Shown: positions 21,031 through 35,154, counted from the first letter of the stretch. The stretch: DNA of 64,000 bases from Stichopus chloronotus (GCA_021234535.1 CM037850.1:20200446-20264445), one strand, 5' to 3'. Notes: generated by a model from the letters alone, not told the origin. Numbers and translations: made by a program.

Positions 21031-22890
21031 TGCCAAAGAGGAGAACTGCAAGTGTTTTGACGGATTGTCTGAAGACAGATATAATAACAACCAACAAGGA
21101 TTTGTCAACGTGGGGGCGGGGGGGGGGGAGGGCGGAGGGGGCAGTAATTGATTCGTCGAAGGAGCATACAGACCGAAGGGTACAAAGTGTCCGGGTATGT
21201 CGTTTTTCATTTAAGAGGATCTGTAGTAATATAACATTACTTGATTTAAACAATATATGTTTTCACACAAGGAGAAACATTTGGAGAAACATACTTGCCA
21301 GATCGCAGAAAATGGCACTCCAACTTGACAAGTTTTATTGAAAAGAACATAGGTTGTTGCAAGAAACGTTTTAGCCTTATAAAACCCGAGATCACTCGAC
21401 TGAGAAGTGTAGTTTAAGGGGGGTTGGAAGCTACATGTACTCAGGTGAGGATCCCAAATTTGCGATTCTTCAATTATTGAGAAGAAATCAGTGTATGAAA
21501 AATGATCATATATATCCAATTGGTTTACAGGCCCGGATACAGACATTTCGAAAAGGGGGAGGATGAAATTAAAGAAATCATGGGTTGAGGAGAAATTGTG
21601 GGCAGAATATCTTAGCAAAGGGCCACATCACATGGCAGGAAGCGTGCAAATATATTTTTAGTAAAAGTGTTACTTAGAACGCAGGAAAACATACTTCCCA
21701 TGTGCATTGGGGTAATATTTTAAACCTTGAAACTTTGTAACATTGGAGTTCCAAAGAATTCTGTCGATCTCAAACAGAATCCTTTCTGATATAGGTTTTT
21801 ACTTAGGTTGGACTGTAGCCATTCCAGCTCTTGATGTACTGATATTCAGGAAGTAAACAATTACAATGAGAATATTGACTTCATTCAGTTTATGAAATTT
21901 TTGGTTTATCCTCGACCATCATCAGAATATAACAAGCTGTTTAAATACAACATCAACACAGTGAGTACACCAAGAGTAGGGACAGCTACAACCCAATCCA
22001 AAAAATGCTTATAATTTTCTCTTTACACTATTCTCAATGGTAGGTCGAAGGGAAGAGAATTTATCGTATCAAAGTGCACACCCGTTTCCAGTATGTGCTG
22101 CCAATATATGACCAAATTATCTCGCGTGTAACCGATTAACACTTGGGTAGCGGAGGCAAGCAGTAAAAGTAACGATGCTTAGTCAGTGGCTCGCCATTTT
22201 CCTTAAACGGTACTCGTTTTGTATCGCTGTACTTCATTAGATAGTATTCAACAGTCTTGGAACGAATATTTTCAATTGTCGTCTCGTTGATAAATGTATG
22301 CCTACATGTTTAACTGTTATCCGCACAGTTGTCAGGGCATAGACTTGGGGCCACAAACCAGTCTAGGTCATTTGATGAGATTAATGCATATACCTCCATT
22401 TTCATCCCACAGGGAAGGATTTCGTTTTCATTTTTGTCATTATTTTTTCTCTCTTGTTACTTTTTTATGAGATGAACGATGAAGGGGGGGGGTGACTCAT
22501 GGTCCCCCTGTACATTTACTCCAGCGCCACAATCAATGTTTAGTCAAGTCGGACGAATGCTGATGAACAGAACTGCATGGCGTAACATCGTAGGACACGT
22601 GGTCAGGCAGAGGAACTGAGCATGCGCGAGAAGCATGGATCAACAGAGACTGATTAAACTGTTCCATTGTTTGTAATTACATTCTTGAAGCCTTCTGAGT
22701 TTTGTAGGTTTTAGAATTAAGTTTTTTTTCAGAATTTTGAAAATTTTCTGTCTACACAGCAGTTTTACCACTTAACGTTACAAAATGTGATACGAAATAA
22801 AGTATTTTATAGATCAAGCCTTAAGTTAATCGGCGAGTTTGCTGAAACTGTACAAAGATGGCACATAAGTAATACTGAAGTAAACCACTC
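21031..22890. other. intergenic, R1 fragments only
   Basis: A G-run lies at 21112-21130. Diverged R1 sequence lies at about 21270-21720 ('gatcgcagaaaatggcactc', 'atatcttagcaaaggg', 'ggaagcgtgcaaa'). A second G-run lies near 22484. No gene is seen. Confidence 0.5.
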
Positions 22891-22898
22891 ATATTTTC

Positions 22899-22904
22899 TT
22901 TATT
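22899..22904 (-). terminator. putative polyadenylation signal of FREP copy A
   Basis: TTTATT on the plus strand is AATAAA on the minus strand, about 205 bp past the FREP-A stop codon. It is the nearest canonical signal I found. Confidence 0.45.
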
Positions 22905-23108
22905 GTTAGCCTTAAGATATTCAAATTGTGTGAGTACATTCACAACAAAAAGTCTCCTCGGTATTTTACTTAGAAACACAAAAAGTCCAGAATTGAGGGA
23001 AGACATGTTAACCTTTATGCATGTTGTTTCACAAAGCACAGCTGCTTTTAATGACTTTACAAACCACGAGGAACCACTTTAATGTTGTGATATCAATTGA
23101 TCAACTTG

Positions 23109-26100
23109 TCATGCATCTATCTTCAACGATCTGATTTTAATTTCGGTAAATTTGAGGTTGTAGCTTGCGCCTGGTAGTCCAGTCCATTCGATACTGGCAT
23201 CGTCTCCAAGGTTAGCAAAGTAGTTAGAATTCAGGTCAGAAAAATCGCAACTGTTGTACCACCATGCACCTTGGTGTTTCTCAGAGCAGCTGATGTTCTC
23301 GTGGTTGTCATTGTCCCTATCGTATGTGCTGAAGGCCATGTCGTTGTGGTATGACAAAGAATCACGTTCTGCATGAAAAGAGGAAGAAAACTAACATAGG
23401 CTGTTTCCAATATTCATTCATTTAAGTGATTGCCCGGCATGGCCAATTAAAAATCTATGCAACTTTTTGCATTGAAGTGTGATAGAAAGCAAATGATTAC
23501 GGTCACGTTTCTCTGTCAATATTCACAGTTCGTATCTGTTATCTTTGGGGAAATACTCAATGAGACATATAAGAAAAAAAAAGCAATAGAGGGTGGAGAT
23601 AATTTCCAGGAAACTGTCCCAGTGAAATATAGCAAGCTGATTATTAGCATCATGACAAGATTATTTATTACATAAAGTGTTGGTTATTGACTTTATTGAA
23701 AATAAACATTTATTGGTTATTTGCAGAAAAAAAAAAAACAACAGGGCAATCCACGGAGTTGCGTATCTCATTGCCAACATGCATTGCTTTCAACACAGGG
23801 CATGCACATGGGGGATTTTTAATACTTTATTGCAACCACATGTCACCAAGTGACTATCCTGGCACTGATATTCTTTGAGCATAAAATGGTGGTAAGCAAA
23901 ACCGAACATAAAATAGTAATATTGATATCTACTGTAAGGTAGCAAGCTAAAGCCTATAGCCTGGTGCCACTACGTATGCTAAAGTAACAATAACGTCTCA
24001 AAAATATCTGTGCATTTTATGCTACATATTATAACTTTGGGTTATTCCACATAGGTTAGGTTTAGTGGTTACAGTTAGGGGCAGGGTATAAGAGCATCCC
24101 TACATGGGTTATATGCACATTGTCTCCTATTTACCTGTGCAAGACCTGGTTCTGCTACAGTTATTGTTTGACTTAAAAATAACGTTCTCATAATTTACAG
24201 GAATGTTCAAAGACATTACCCACAGCGACTAGTTCTGCTAAAGCTGTTTTGGCTTAAGTTTAAAGGTGGTGTCTATTGCGGCTCTATTTATGTATTACCA
24301 GAGAATCATACAATATCACCAGTTTATTACTATGAGAGTGATATACTGTATCTTCGTTACAGTGTTCATAGGAACAGCCGTGCAAAATTTTGTGTATAAT
24401 GTTCCATTAGCTCTCAAGATATGCTGGAAATATAAATCTTGAGGCAAAATTAGCTTTCTCAAATATATAATTTTTTTTCTGAAAAATCAGCAAATTTCAA
24501 TAGATTCACCATTACAGTGAAAAAATGTTGAACAATGTGTTTTCAGGTAAGACCTAACAAAAGTTTAAGTTAATTGGTCTAATAATACTAGAAATACATA
24601 TTTTGGGCAAAATTGGGTTTTCCTTTCCAAAACAATCAGCAAACTTCACTCTCTATACTACAGAAGTGAACATTACATTTTCAAGTAAGTCCTTGCAAAC
24701 TTTTGCATTAAATTCTCAAATACATCTCATGATATGCTGAAAATACAAAGCTTGGGGCAAAATTGGCTTTTTTCCCTAAAATATCAGCCAATTTCAGTGG
24801 ATTTACCATTACAGTAATATTATGTTGAACAATGTGTTCTCATGTAAAAACTTACAAAACTGTAAGTTAATTGATCTAATAGTTCTCAAGATATGCTGCA
24901 AATACAAATTTTGGGGCAAAAGTGCCTTTTTTTCCCTAAAATATCAGCAAATTTGACTGTCTTTACTACAAAAGTGATAAACCTTGAAATGTTTCATTCT
25001 CAGGTAAGTTTTTGCTAAATTTTGCATTAAATGCTCAATTAAGTTTCAAGATATGGTGGAAAGAGTAATTTTGGGGCAAAATTGATTTTTGTTCCCTAAG
25101 AAATCAGCAAATGTGACTCAATGTACCGTACAACTAATACATCTTGCACATACTGGAATCATGCACAACCTTACCAAGTTTCAACTTAATCGCTCATATA
25201 CTTTTCAAACTATTCTGGAAAAAACACAATTTGGACATTTCCGGACGCGCACACACACACACACACCCAACCTCGTTTCCATTCATTCCTAGGACCTCAT
25301 TGTACTTTATTTTGTTTTTTATTCCTCAACCCTAACCTTATCTATAGACTGTATATTGTTAAGCTTGAGAGGACCGGAGAAATGTCTTGAATTTTCTACA
25401 GAGGACCTAAAATCTATTGTTTCGGTCCTTCATCCCACCCGAAAACAAGGGCACACACACGCACACACCCAAACACACACACCCATTGGCACGGACACGT
25501 TTTCATTTATAACACCCAACAGGACCCTCCTGTACCCGTGGTGACTCTACCATGGGGTACCCCTGGGGTGTCGCTACTCATCCTCTCCAGGCGTTTCCAT
25601 GGCAACCGGTCTCCCATGGGTGGACAGAGCAATATATAACTCCACTAACCAAGTGACTACAATATCTCACTTTAGTCCCTATAGGGTGATGAGATAAAAA
25701 ATACTTTGTATAAACCATTATCAACCTAAAAATAATTGAATAATTCGAACAGTAATGAAATTGTATTTACATAAAAAGTGTCTATGCTCAAAGAGTCCAT
25801 GCACTTCTTCAATTGTACTTATGGCTTTCTTTCCATTATTTTTTGTATACAATTATTTCGACTTAAATTGAAGAACTTTTCTAGTCAGTTTCCTGTTCGT
25901 AACACCCTTTCATAATTACCTTTGCCGATAGTGCTGACTTAACAATATGTGCAGATGTGGTAGACACAGTGTGGAATATATAGTGTTTTCTAATTACATG
26001 TCTGTAAGCAGTGCTTATGTATTTGCGTATTTTCTACAAATGTTGTACCATTGCGATTTCCCATCATTTGATAAGGCAGTCAGTAAATCAAATCGAGAAA

Positions 26101-29100
26101 CTGATTTTCAATTTACCTCTAATTGTGTCTTGTGAGTTGACAAAAGTAACATAACTCGAATTACACATAGCAAGAGAAATACCATTTTTTTTGGGGGGGG
26201 GGGTCTATTTAAGGGGAGAAGACGAGGATGGGGGGAGTACAACCAACAAACTCATTTCGTGCTCCATTCTTTTGTAACCTGATTCTAAAAAAAATATTGC
26301 AAACTAAACCGTTCTTCTTTGAAGTGTAAATTCCCAAACCTGTATTATACAGCTTACAGACATTTGAGCCGAAATGTACAGTATGCCAAAGAGAGACTGT
26401 ATCGTGAAATTCCTTGCAATCGTAGAGGAACTTTTATCAATACATTTTCTCTGTACGCTAAGCAACAACCGATGGTTGTGCTTCTCTTACATGGATTCAT
26501 TTCTCCTAATTGCTCTAGTTGCCCAACCCTTCATCCCTTTGCCTGTCATGCTCCCTGATGAAGAAGAGATTGGTCACTTCACTGATTCTAGAATTTAGTC
26601 CCCCCCACCTGTAGAATCAAATCGAAGCTCACGTCAACTTCAGAATCTTAACAAAGCTCAATATACATTATCTTTAACATTTCTTCACTTTTGAAGTTGG
26701 GTAGGCTGTGTAATTACGTTACACACCTGTTTTGTATAATGGGTTTGTTCTAAAACCCAAGCGTAAATGAAACTCCACTGAAAAAAAAAAAAAAAAATAA
26801 GTAGAGTTTTTACTTGATATAAAGTGTACACTGAAAGTGGGTCCAAACTTTCATGAGATGATAAGAAGAGACGTGACAGTTGTTATGTAAACTGTTATGT
26901 AAAATGTATGTTACAATTATCTATCCTCCTTTCAATAAATACGTTTGAGTGATACATGTAGGTGCTGAACTATAAAAGAAGGTCGATAGATGAGACATAA
27001 GAAAGTTTTGTGATTCACCAACCTGCGTTACTCTCGGCCATGTAATCGCCAAGGGTGAGTTTGTATTTACTCAGTTCATCACTAATACGAAAACGGTCGT
27101 ACTTCGCAAAGTAGGGCACCCCGTTGACGTTGTTCATGTCTATGCGGACTTCGTTGTCACCGTGTTGTGTCAGAAGATTTATTTTATCATTACCAAGCCA
27201 GAATTCCCCCTCAAAATATCCAAAACCTTTTTTGTATTGGCTCCAATTGCGATGAAACTTCACGGAACCATCCAGTCGCCGTTGGATTACCTAAAAGTGG
27301 GAATGTGAAGCGTGAAATTAGATTTATTACCAAGAATTGCAGACTATAGATTATCTGCTGATCCAGCTCTGCTGATCTGCTGATCCATCGAGTAAACTTA
27401 AAACTATTTGATATTCAGTCTCCACTCGTGCGTTAGTTGAACTAAAAATAAAGACTTAGAGACCTCTGTAGATCGAGGAGGCGACAACTTTATGATTTTG
27501 GTCAGCTTCAACTTTTACATGGAGATTTGTTAACCTTACTTATATTTTACGTCTCCTATTGAAAGAGATAAAACATTTACTTAAACCGTCTGGAATTGCC
27601 GCCCGACTTCATGAATTATTTTTGTCACTCCCATATACCACCGTCTAAGTGAAATGGTTTCCCAGTGGCATCATGGTTGACGTTGTGCCCCTGACCATCG
27701 GTTTTGTTTTGTAATTGTAGTTGTCGTTGGTAACACCAGCCTTGACACATTATCCTTGCAATTACAACGTCGACGAATAGGTCTGCTTTTCGTAGGAAAA
27801 TAATCCAGTTCATGGGTAAATCTACTGATATTCACTTCTATAGTGTACCAAACAAATAGGAAAACAATTAGATGTAACCACTCGTCTAGAATACTCACCG
27901 TCCATCCTCCTCCATCAACTGAATTGTTGCAGTACACGCGAAACGGTTCAGGCGACCCTGACGGCTGAATCGTGTACACGCCGGACTTTTTCTCATAGTT
28001 GTCGCACTTTTCGTAAATTTCTCTGCAATCTCTCTTGTAATCCGACAGGTTATTGTAGCAGTAATTACTGTAATCTGTTGTAACGACGACGAAAGTCTTG
28101 AATTATCTTTTAGTTACAAAGAGAGTCAAATCTTAGGTCAGACAGTTAATAATTGATTTTATATTAATTCAAATTAATTTCCGTTAATCAGTTTCACGTC
28201 CTTTCGCTTTTCTTATTCATACTTAGATATGTCACCAAGAATGTGGATTGAAAGTGGGATTCCGAATTTGCATAATTTGCAATGGGACATAGACAGGGCG
28301 TTCACACATAAGAACTTAACGTACCGGTATTAGAGACAGCAATCACAGGTTCTTTGGGTGTCTGTTGATTAAAAAAAAAAAAAAAAAACTTGACTTGAAT
28401 CGCTGATGAGATTGATTTCAGTTAGTCTTTTAGTCGTGACAATTCGTTCTTGATGAGGAGAGAGCCACAGAGTATCCCTGCTGATATTCTCAGGTTGATT
28501 TTTGAAGTACGTGAAAGTGCTAAAAACCCATCATCTACTTAAATGATGGCAAAAATTCTGAGAAGCCAGTATACAGTAGGTTGGTGCATAGAGTTCCCAA
28601 ACAAGATAAAAATATCCGCGAGATCGCAGGATATCGCCTTCCCAGGCAACCTTTCACTCCTGGGATCCCCGATATCCTCTGCCTGAAGGGTTTGACCCAG
28701 CATGCCTCCTTCCCCGGCCATCCCCCAACTGGATCAAAGTTCTAAAACAAACCATTTGGATTTAGGAACTGAAAGAAAGATGTTATGTTCTTGCTGATAA
28801 TCTGTCTTTCTATCACCGTCTTTTGCAAATACCTTTATCTTTTTGCTTGATCAACTGTTTTCAGCTATCAGCTGTTTTCTTTTTAATTGGTCTAAAAATG
28901 CAGAAAGATAGGCCTAGATGATATAAAAATGGAAGTGTTTAATGTTCCCTGATATGACATGAACGGTATTCTTACTGCCATAATGATCTCCCTCCCCCAT
29001 TAAGCCATGAACTCCTAAACCTGCATTTGTTTGGTAGTTTTAGTAGTTTAACAACAACTCCAACAGTTTTAAAATTAGTCACCTGTTGGGTATGGTTGTG

Positions 29101-29154
29101 ACACCATCCAATGGAAGCAGCAACGAGGAACACAAGAAATGTACTGAACGCCAT
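23109..29154 (-). CDS. secreted fibrinogen-related protein (FREP copy A), five exons
   Basis: Exons in order are 29154-29083, 28361-28325, 28074-27899, 27290-27023 and 23368-23109. Phases are 0, 1, 0, 1 and the sum is 813 nt, giving 270 residues. MAFSTFLVFLVAASIGWCHN is a signal peptide. An upstream in-frame ATG exists, but this start gives the proper signal sequence. A short linker (TPKEPVIAVSNT) precedes a complete fibrinogen C-terminal domain. That domain has YKRDCREIYEKC, SGVYTIQPSGSPEPFRVYCN, GGGWT|VIQRRLDGS, GEFWLGNDKI, NEVRIDMNNVNGVPYFAKYD, FSTYDRDNDNHENISC (calcium-site-like acidic loop then cysteine) and GAWWYNSC. Such proteins are secreted lectin-like recognition molecules, and echinoderm FREPs are linked to immunity. 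Length and order fit the small fibrinogen-like proteins described from sea cucumbers. Intron 4 holds R2 copy 2. Confidence 0.88.
23727..25695 (-). mobile_element. R2 element, copy 2 (inverted, in FREP-A intron 4)
   Basis: This copy begins with poly-A and 'caacagggcaatccacggag', the reverse complement of the R2 right end. It ends with 'ctttagtccctatagggtga' then 'tgagat', the hairpin left end. The core has diverged units with 'ttggggcaaaattggctttt'. Microsatellites of CA lie at 25248-25265 and 25450-25490. Paralogous intron sequence in FREP copy B (around 36137-36146) lacks the insertion, so the ends are defined by an empty site. Confidence 0.85.
25696..27022. other. FREP-A intron 4 remainder
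   Basis: This sequence is closely similar to 36756-37894 in copy B, including the 'gatgataagaagagacgtga' block. A G-run lies near 26192. There is no exon and the open frames are shadows. Confidence 0.6.
28375..29082. other. FREP-A intron 1
   Basis: This lies between the signal-peptide exon and the 37-nt linker exon. A GC-richer patch at 28600-28740 has an open minus-strand frame without recognisable domain. It may be repeat-derived. Confidence 0.4.
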
Positions 29155-29299
29155 TGTGATAATGATTTTATCGAAACGTATGACGATGTTGAAGGTGTAC
29201 GGTATACTGTTGTCTATCGACAAAGATTTGCGAACTACTCGAAGTATACAAAACGTTCACAAAATCGCACGACGAGCTGTAAATAATCAAGAAGAGAAG

Positions 29300-32286
29300 A
29301 CTTAAAGGTATATAGATAGTAGTCCGACGTATGGAGAACTTTACCGTTTCATCTGTTTATCTGTTATTAATCCAAATGACGAAAGCAACGGGCATCCCGG
29401 GAGAATATGAATAGCAAGCTATCTAACAAGCCAACATTGGGACATAAACATTTTCTCATTTGACGGGAAATTCAATTTTGTCAATTTCTTTAAAGTACAC
29501 GTGACATGTAAAACTCGTCAGAGCATTGACCCGAATTAATTATTGCAAACGTTGAAATTTGTCACAATTTCCAACAAAATCCATCAAACGTTGACCATTT
29601 TACGAGAATATTTCTCATTTTTTAGTTGCCTCATGATCAAAGATAAGCCAAATGTGCAAATTTGTGACATAGAGGGAAGGATTCTGTGATATGCCTTATG
29701 TTGTCCTTTGCAAAGTAAATTGGGTTGGTAATCTCGCGCAGGATGCATGCTTCATTCCCATTTTGGAGAAAAAGTGAGAAGAAAAGTTTGTGAAGTATTC
29801 ATGAGAACCACTTGTCCTGCTGACCTGGTTGTCTCTCTCAAACCATTTATATATGTGACAAAAAATTCATAGTTGAGTGTTTACACTTCTTTTCCACAAA
29901 TCTTCAAGACTACTTTAAGTGTTGATTAATATCTTACAGTGATGAAAACGTATGGGGGCAAGGTTCACCCTGAATCTTTCTCTGACTTCAACCCTTTGAT
30001 TATAGCTTTCTTATATAGGTAAACTGAACGAGTTAGGCTGATGACCTTCATACTGGAATATTTATGTGAACCGAGATGAACTGAGATGGTTTAGCTCTGA
30101 ATAAAATACACCTGTCTCAGTCTCTACTTTTTAACACACTTAAGTTAACTTGTGACTTACTGATATGGCGCACATATCTTGTGTAAACTGATGTAAGTTG
30201 ATTTTAACTATCTAATAGATTAGGAGAAACTAACAGGTGCCTTATATCGATATATGTCAGGTTTAGAACGTACGGCATGTTGCACGCTTCATATAAACAT
30301 CACCAGACATTTTATTTTCCAAGTACATGTTTAACTACTGACCTTCTTGTGATTCATATGCGTTTGCCGTTTAACGTGCAAATATATGTTACGCAGCTGA
30401 TACGAACACCATATAAAAATTCTAATATAATTAATGGAAATACTAGCATTAATGTTCTCACAAAAATATCTATTTTACTAAAATTCTTTGTGCAATAATT
30501 TCTCGAGGTTGCAATTTTTATAGTGTCAGCACTTAATAGGACTTAAAGAGAGATACTTGACTAGTTCATTTGACTGATTTTACAATTTAAAATGCCATGA
30601 TCGCTAGACATAATATAACTGGAACCAATACAACATCTGAATAACTCACATTATTTGTTAGTGATTTGAAATGCCTTAACCAATGGCCACATTCCTTTGC
30701 ACAACACCATTAAGCCACCTAATGCAGGACGCAATAATACTCCGAGTTATGTACAAGCAATGGTAAAACATAACAAGCAATGCAGGCATAATTTTTAGAT
30801 CATGAACTTACCACAATTTCAGGTTATATTAACTACTTAATGAATAGTTTTTAACACCTAGTTTCATGCCTTCTTCAGTGCAACCAACATAGTAAATTAT
30901 GAATTGGAATTGGTCGTTATTTAAAAATGTCAGATGAGTTGGAATTAAACTCTCTGGAACATACAGACATGATTGAATATACGAATTTCAGTAAGTCACT
31001 ATCACGTTATGTTTAAACCTTGCGACTTTTGGGTGTGGCCTAAGCTTGAATTTTTCAGCTTCCCTCCAACAATATGAAAATTTAATTTTGGTAGATAGTT
31101 TCAAGTAATCTCAACGCATTTCTTTTCAAATTTCTTTTAATGTTCAATATTTTGACGAGGAATAACAAGATCTGTAAGTCAATGAACGCACACATATGTT
31201 TAATGGCCGATCCACAGGAGGTGCCATGGGTGCACGTGTGCCTTCCAATATTGTCAAGACTTATAATTCTCACGTACCATATCTGACAATTTAAATACAC
31301 CTTGGTGTGCCATCTATTTGTGTCGTTACTAGTGTAGTATATCAGAAATGTCATCTTCGCTATATTTGCCACAGTTGTAACACAGAAACTCGTGCACAAT
31401 CCCGGAAACATTGTATTCTGCGACCTGAAGATTGCCGGCACTTTCCCTCGTGAATCTAATGCTCCCAAACAAATTCCAGACTTACACTTGCTTTTATTCC
31501 ATTTTGAAGGAACCTTTACATATGTTCGAATTTTGGAAGCGATACGGCACTAACAAAGAAGATATTACAAATGATTTATTACCACTGTTTTTTTTACGGA
31601 TTAAATTATCATGTCTTTATTTCTACCGACAATTAATATTTGTCTGACACCTTATCTTAAAGAAGTTTGTAAGGCTTGCATTTGGCTTAGGTAAAGTAGA
31701 CACAAAATGAAACTGGAAAGGGCACAAAATCACCCAAACATCGACAAATATGGCCAGGGAACTACGATTTAGAAAGAGATGCATAGGAACTGCTTTTGGA
31801 CAATTAGTTGATTTCAATGGGTTTAAAGTGATGGCGTGAGTTTGAAGAAACTAAAAACATAGGCATTTTGCTTCTTCTCTATCATCGTCAACACCCCTCT
31901 AGTATTGTAAAAAATTGTAATGACCAAATATAATGCTGACAGTTTCTAAAACTAACTAAAACGGCGTAAAACGGTGAAAACTTGACCACCTGGTTTGTAA
32001 ATAATGCTGCTTATTATTAAAGTTGAACCACGCCTATAGTACGATCCCGCACAATCTCGGCAACAACCTTCGGGACAAGGCATTGTACTTTGTATAAGGG
32101 GTACAGCGGGTCTGCTTACCTCCTATGAATTGAGACTACTCCCCCAAGGAGAAAATCTAATAAGCTTAGCGTATACTCTTTGATGTATCTCCTTCTAACA
32201 GCTCAATGACTTGATGGAACATTTTATGCTAGGCAGCACTAGGCAATAAGTTTGGTAATATTTGTCCATTGTGCTGCATTACGGGC
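29300..32286. other. no gene seen
   Basis: AT-rich sequence upstream of FREP-A. Its proximal part should hold the promoter, but no element can be singled out. No repeats or domains are recognised. Confidence 0.45.
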
Positions 32287-33428
32287 TAATGACCTCTCAC
32301 ACTGTTCCGGGTAAGCACTGCGTGCAAGTTGCAGATGTCTGAGTTGCCCGTAGGCAAGTTTTTGAACATGTTCAAAACTTGTTCTCCTTGAATTCGTTCC
32401 CAGAGGTCCCACAAAACACCAGCATGAGTTCCTTTAAGGCCCTGTCACACTATTCCCGGCAAGCACTGCGTAGAAGTTGAAGGTGACAAGTTTTGCTACC
32501 CGCAACTCCCCGTAGATCACACACACCCGGATCTTGCAATGACTTGCCCGAGGGTGCACACGGAAGTCCGAATTTCCCGCAGTCAAGTTTTGAACATGCT
32601 CATAGCTTGTTCCGGGTAATGTTCCTTCCTCAATTCACGAGCAGTTCACCCGCATGAAAACAGTGAGTTGGGAGTGGAGTTGTTTCAATTTCGGGCCAGC
32701 GCGTGTGAGATACGGGTATGGATAGGGCATTTTGCTGGCAAGAAACAGTGTTGGTACTGCCAACCTGAGTGTAGCGCATCATTTCTGCGGGCATGGAGCC
32801 AGGCGTCAGAGGAAAGAAAGGGCATGTTGCGTGCAAGTTACTGTCTCCCTGCTGAAAATAGAGGTTTAGCACGTCGAAAGCAATCAGCTGCAAACACTAC
32901 GGAAGCCCCGAAAGTACATGGACGCAATCAGCCGTGACAGGATGAAACACACGTAATACAGCATGTGGTTACTGGCCGCGGGCACCTAGCTCTAGAACGA
33001 ACGTTAGCCTAATTTGCCACAAGACGGTTGTAAATTTCGCTCACTGCACGTTGGATTATACGTTAGCGCCTTGTTTGCGAAATCAGCCTAATCTAAGGGT
33101 TGGATGCGAGCATGTTGCTGGCCTCTTCCATATAAATATGCCCTATACTGGTACGCACACACCTCCCGCATTGCAGGCAACTCGAGGGTGGGTGACCAGG
33201 AGCTGGCAAGCAGAAAACTCATAGTGTCCCTGTGTGTCCCCGAGCTAAAACGGATCTCCCACTCCGGCACGCATATCACACTCAGCATACGCGAGACACA
33301 CGCAGCCGCAACGCATCCTAAAGTCAAGTTTCACGTGAAACTCAAACGGCAAAAACCGCAAAACCTCTCCTGCTTTGCAATAAAATCCGTGCCTGCACCA
33401 AACCCGTGAATTGTGCGACAGGGCTTTT
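32287..33428 (+). mobile_element. DNA-transposon-like block with terminal inverted repeats
   Basis: A GC-richer island is bounded on the left by 'aggccctgtcacactattcc' (from 32438). On the right (33404-33426) is an end whose reverse complement reads 'agccctgtcgcacaattcac'. TTTA flanks both sides. A partial extra copy of the left arm lies just upstream at 32287-32425 ('ctgttccgggtaagcactgc' versus 'ttcccggcaagcactgcg'). No transposase motif was found in the open frames, so it is probably non-autonomous. The superfamily is uncertain (Harbinger-like is one option). Confidence 0.55.
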
Positions 33429-35148
33429 ACTAAGATCACAAAACAGGAACGCGTTTTCATCCCATTACTCTGGCGCGTTCTTTCCCTTGCATGTTTTATG
33501 ACAGCGCGTCTAACAATCTGCAAGTTATAAGGTTTTTGCGCGCTGTAATGTGTTTTTCTCAGTACAAAGGCAATTTCAAACGGCCAGGGCGTTCTTTTTA
33601 AAACAGTGAGCTACCAAAGTACTGTTACTGGTGTGTAGTGTAAAACCACTGTCTATATGTATCCCAAACTGTTTGTAAATTGTTATGTTCATCAATCTCG
33701 GATACAGAATCATACTTTTCTTTATAACAGTATCTTTCGAGATCAGCGTGGAATTCAAGGTTACGTAATAAATACATCAAATCATCCTTTTTCTGGTGAC
33801 GTATCCCATTGTTTCGCCATAATGGATACGGCTTCGACAAATTGTTTACAGTGGAGTGTCAACATTATTCTCTATTACAAACAAAGCGATATGTTTATCG
33901 AGAAACTACGTTCATCTTTTGACAGGTTTATTCTTTATTTTGGATAATATTGGTGAGTTGCCATAATCTCGATTAGCAGTATACCTTAACATGATAGACA
34001 ACAAACTCCGCTTGGTAGTACCTTTAACTGTCAAAAAAATTAGTGAAAAGTAAGTAAAAAGTAAAAGCATGTTACTGAGAGCAAATAAGGGTTTCCTGTC
34101 AGGCCTTCATATTAAATAGGCTAGATTATATGATGTTGGATCTGTAGGCTTGTCATTTGGTACAAAATATTTACTGTCGATATTTTGAGCACTATTTCTT
34201 ATAATTAATTTATCACTTAGATCTACGCTAGGATGTAAATGATGTTGAGCAGCCTAGGCCACATCAATGGCCACATCTCGATATTCTCTGGAACTAGACG
34301 ACGGTACAATCTCACATGTGTTTATTCAGCGTATTACAATACCAAAATTTGAGGTAGGAATGATTTAAAAACGTGTACCGACCTGGACTTAAAAGATGTG
34401 TAATTCTTGTATTGCGCTTTGAGAGAAAAACAATCGATGAGATTCCAAAGAATTATTCTGGACGTAACTTTACTTTTTCGTCTCATGAAGATGTCTTAAT
34501 TCTTTTCAACTTTTACAGTTTCTAATGAGTAGGAAACTTTTTAGGAGAAGACAAATAAAGAATTAGCGAAATCGTGAAGGGACGTGGTTTAGCAAGTCCA
34601 GAATTTATTTGTATAGACAAACACGCACATCAAACAGTTAAATCTGAACCTCATAATTTCCCATGAGTATGTTAGAAATCAACTCTCGCCTATAGGATGT
34701 CATTCACGTTCGCAGCAGTAGAAATTCGCAGCAGTCGAATAGACGGATTGTTTAATCAATATTATCCAAAAGGTTCTTGCTATTCGTCCGAGCAAATTCG
34801 TGCGAATAAAACAAACTATCGAGGCGACCGACATTTTAGCCAATTAGCGATCGTTATTAGTGTCACATTTAGGATTAGGTTCGTGCGAATACCTCGGTTA
34901 TTTGCCTGGAATTCGCCTTATGTTCATGGGAATAGTTTAACAAACATACTTAATGGCTTGTACAGAATGATAAAGACTTTGTCTTATGTTAGTGTTCCAG
35001 TTAACTTAAAGCCTTGCAAACATGTATGTTGCTTGTAATTGCAATGGAAAGCTACTATCACCATTTACACTCATGCTGGGAGATGAAATTGTTTTGATCT
35101 TCAATAAAAGTGTATGAGCAGATTCATAAAGAATTCAGTGTTAATATA
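33429..35148. other. no gene seen
   Basis: AT-rich sequence between the transposon-like block and the 3' side of FREP copy B. No feature is recognised. Confidence 0.45.
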
Positions 35149-35154
35149 TTTATT
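35149..35154 (-). terminator. putative polyadenylation signal of FREP copy B
   Basis: AATAAA on the minus strand, about 375 bp past the copy B stop codon. Sequence similar to the FREP-A 3' UTR begins near 35360. Confidence 0.35.

Noticed and set aside
20069..21341. Several overlapping open frames of 84-173 codons rich in S, F, P and L
   Set aside because: They arise from the C/T-biased tract. They overlap in different frames and contain no domain.
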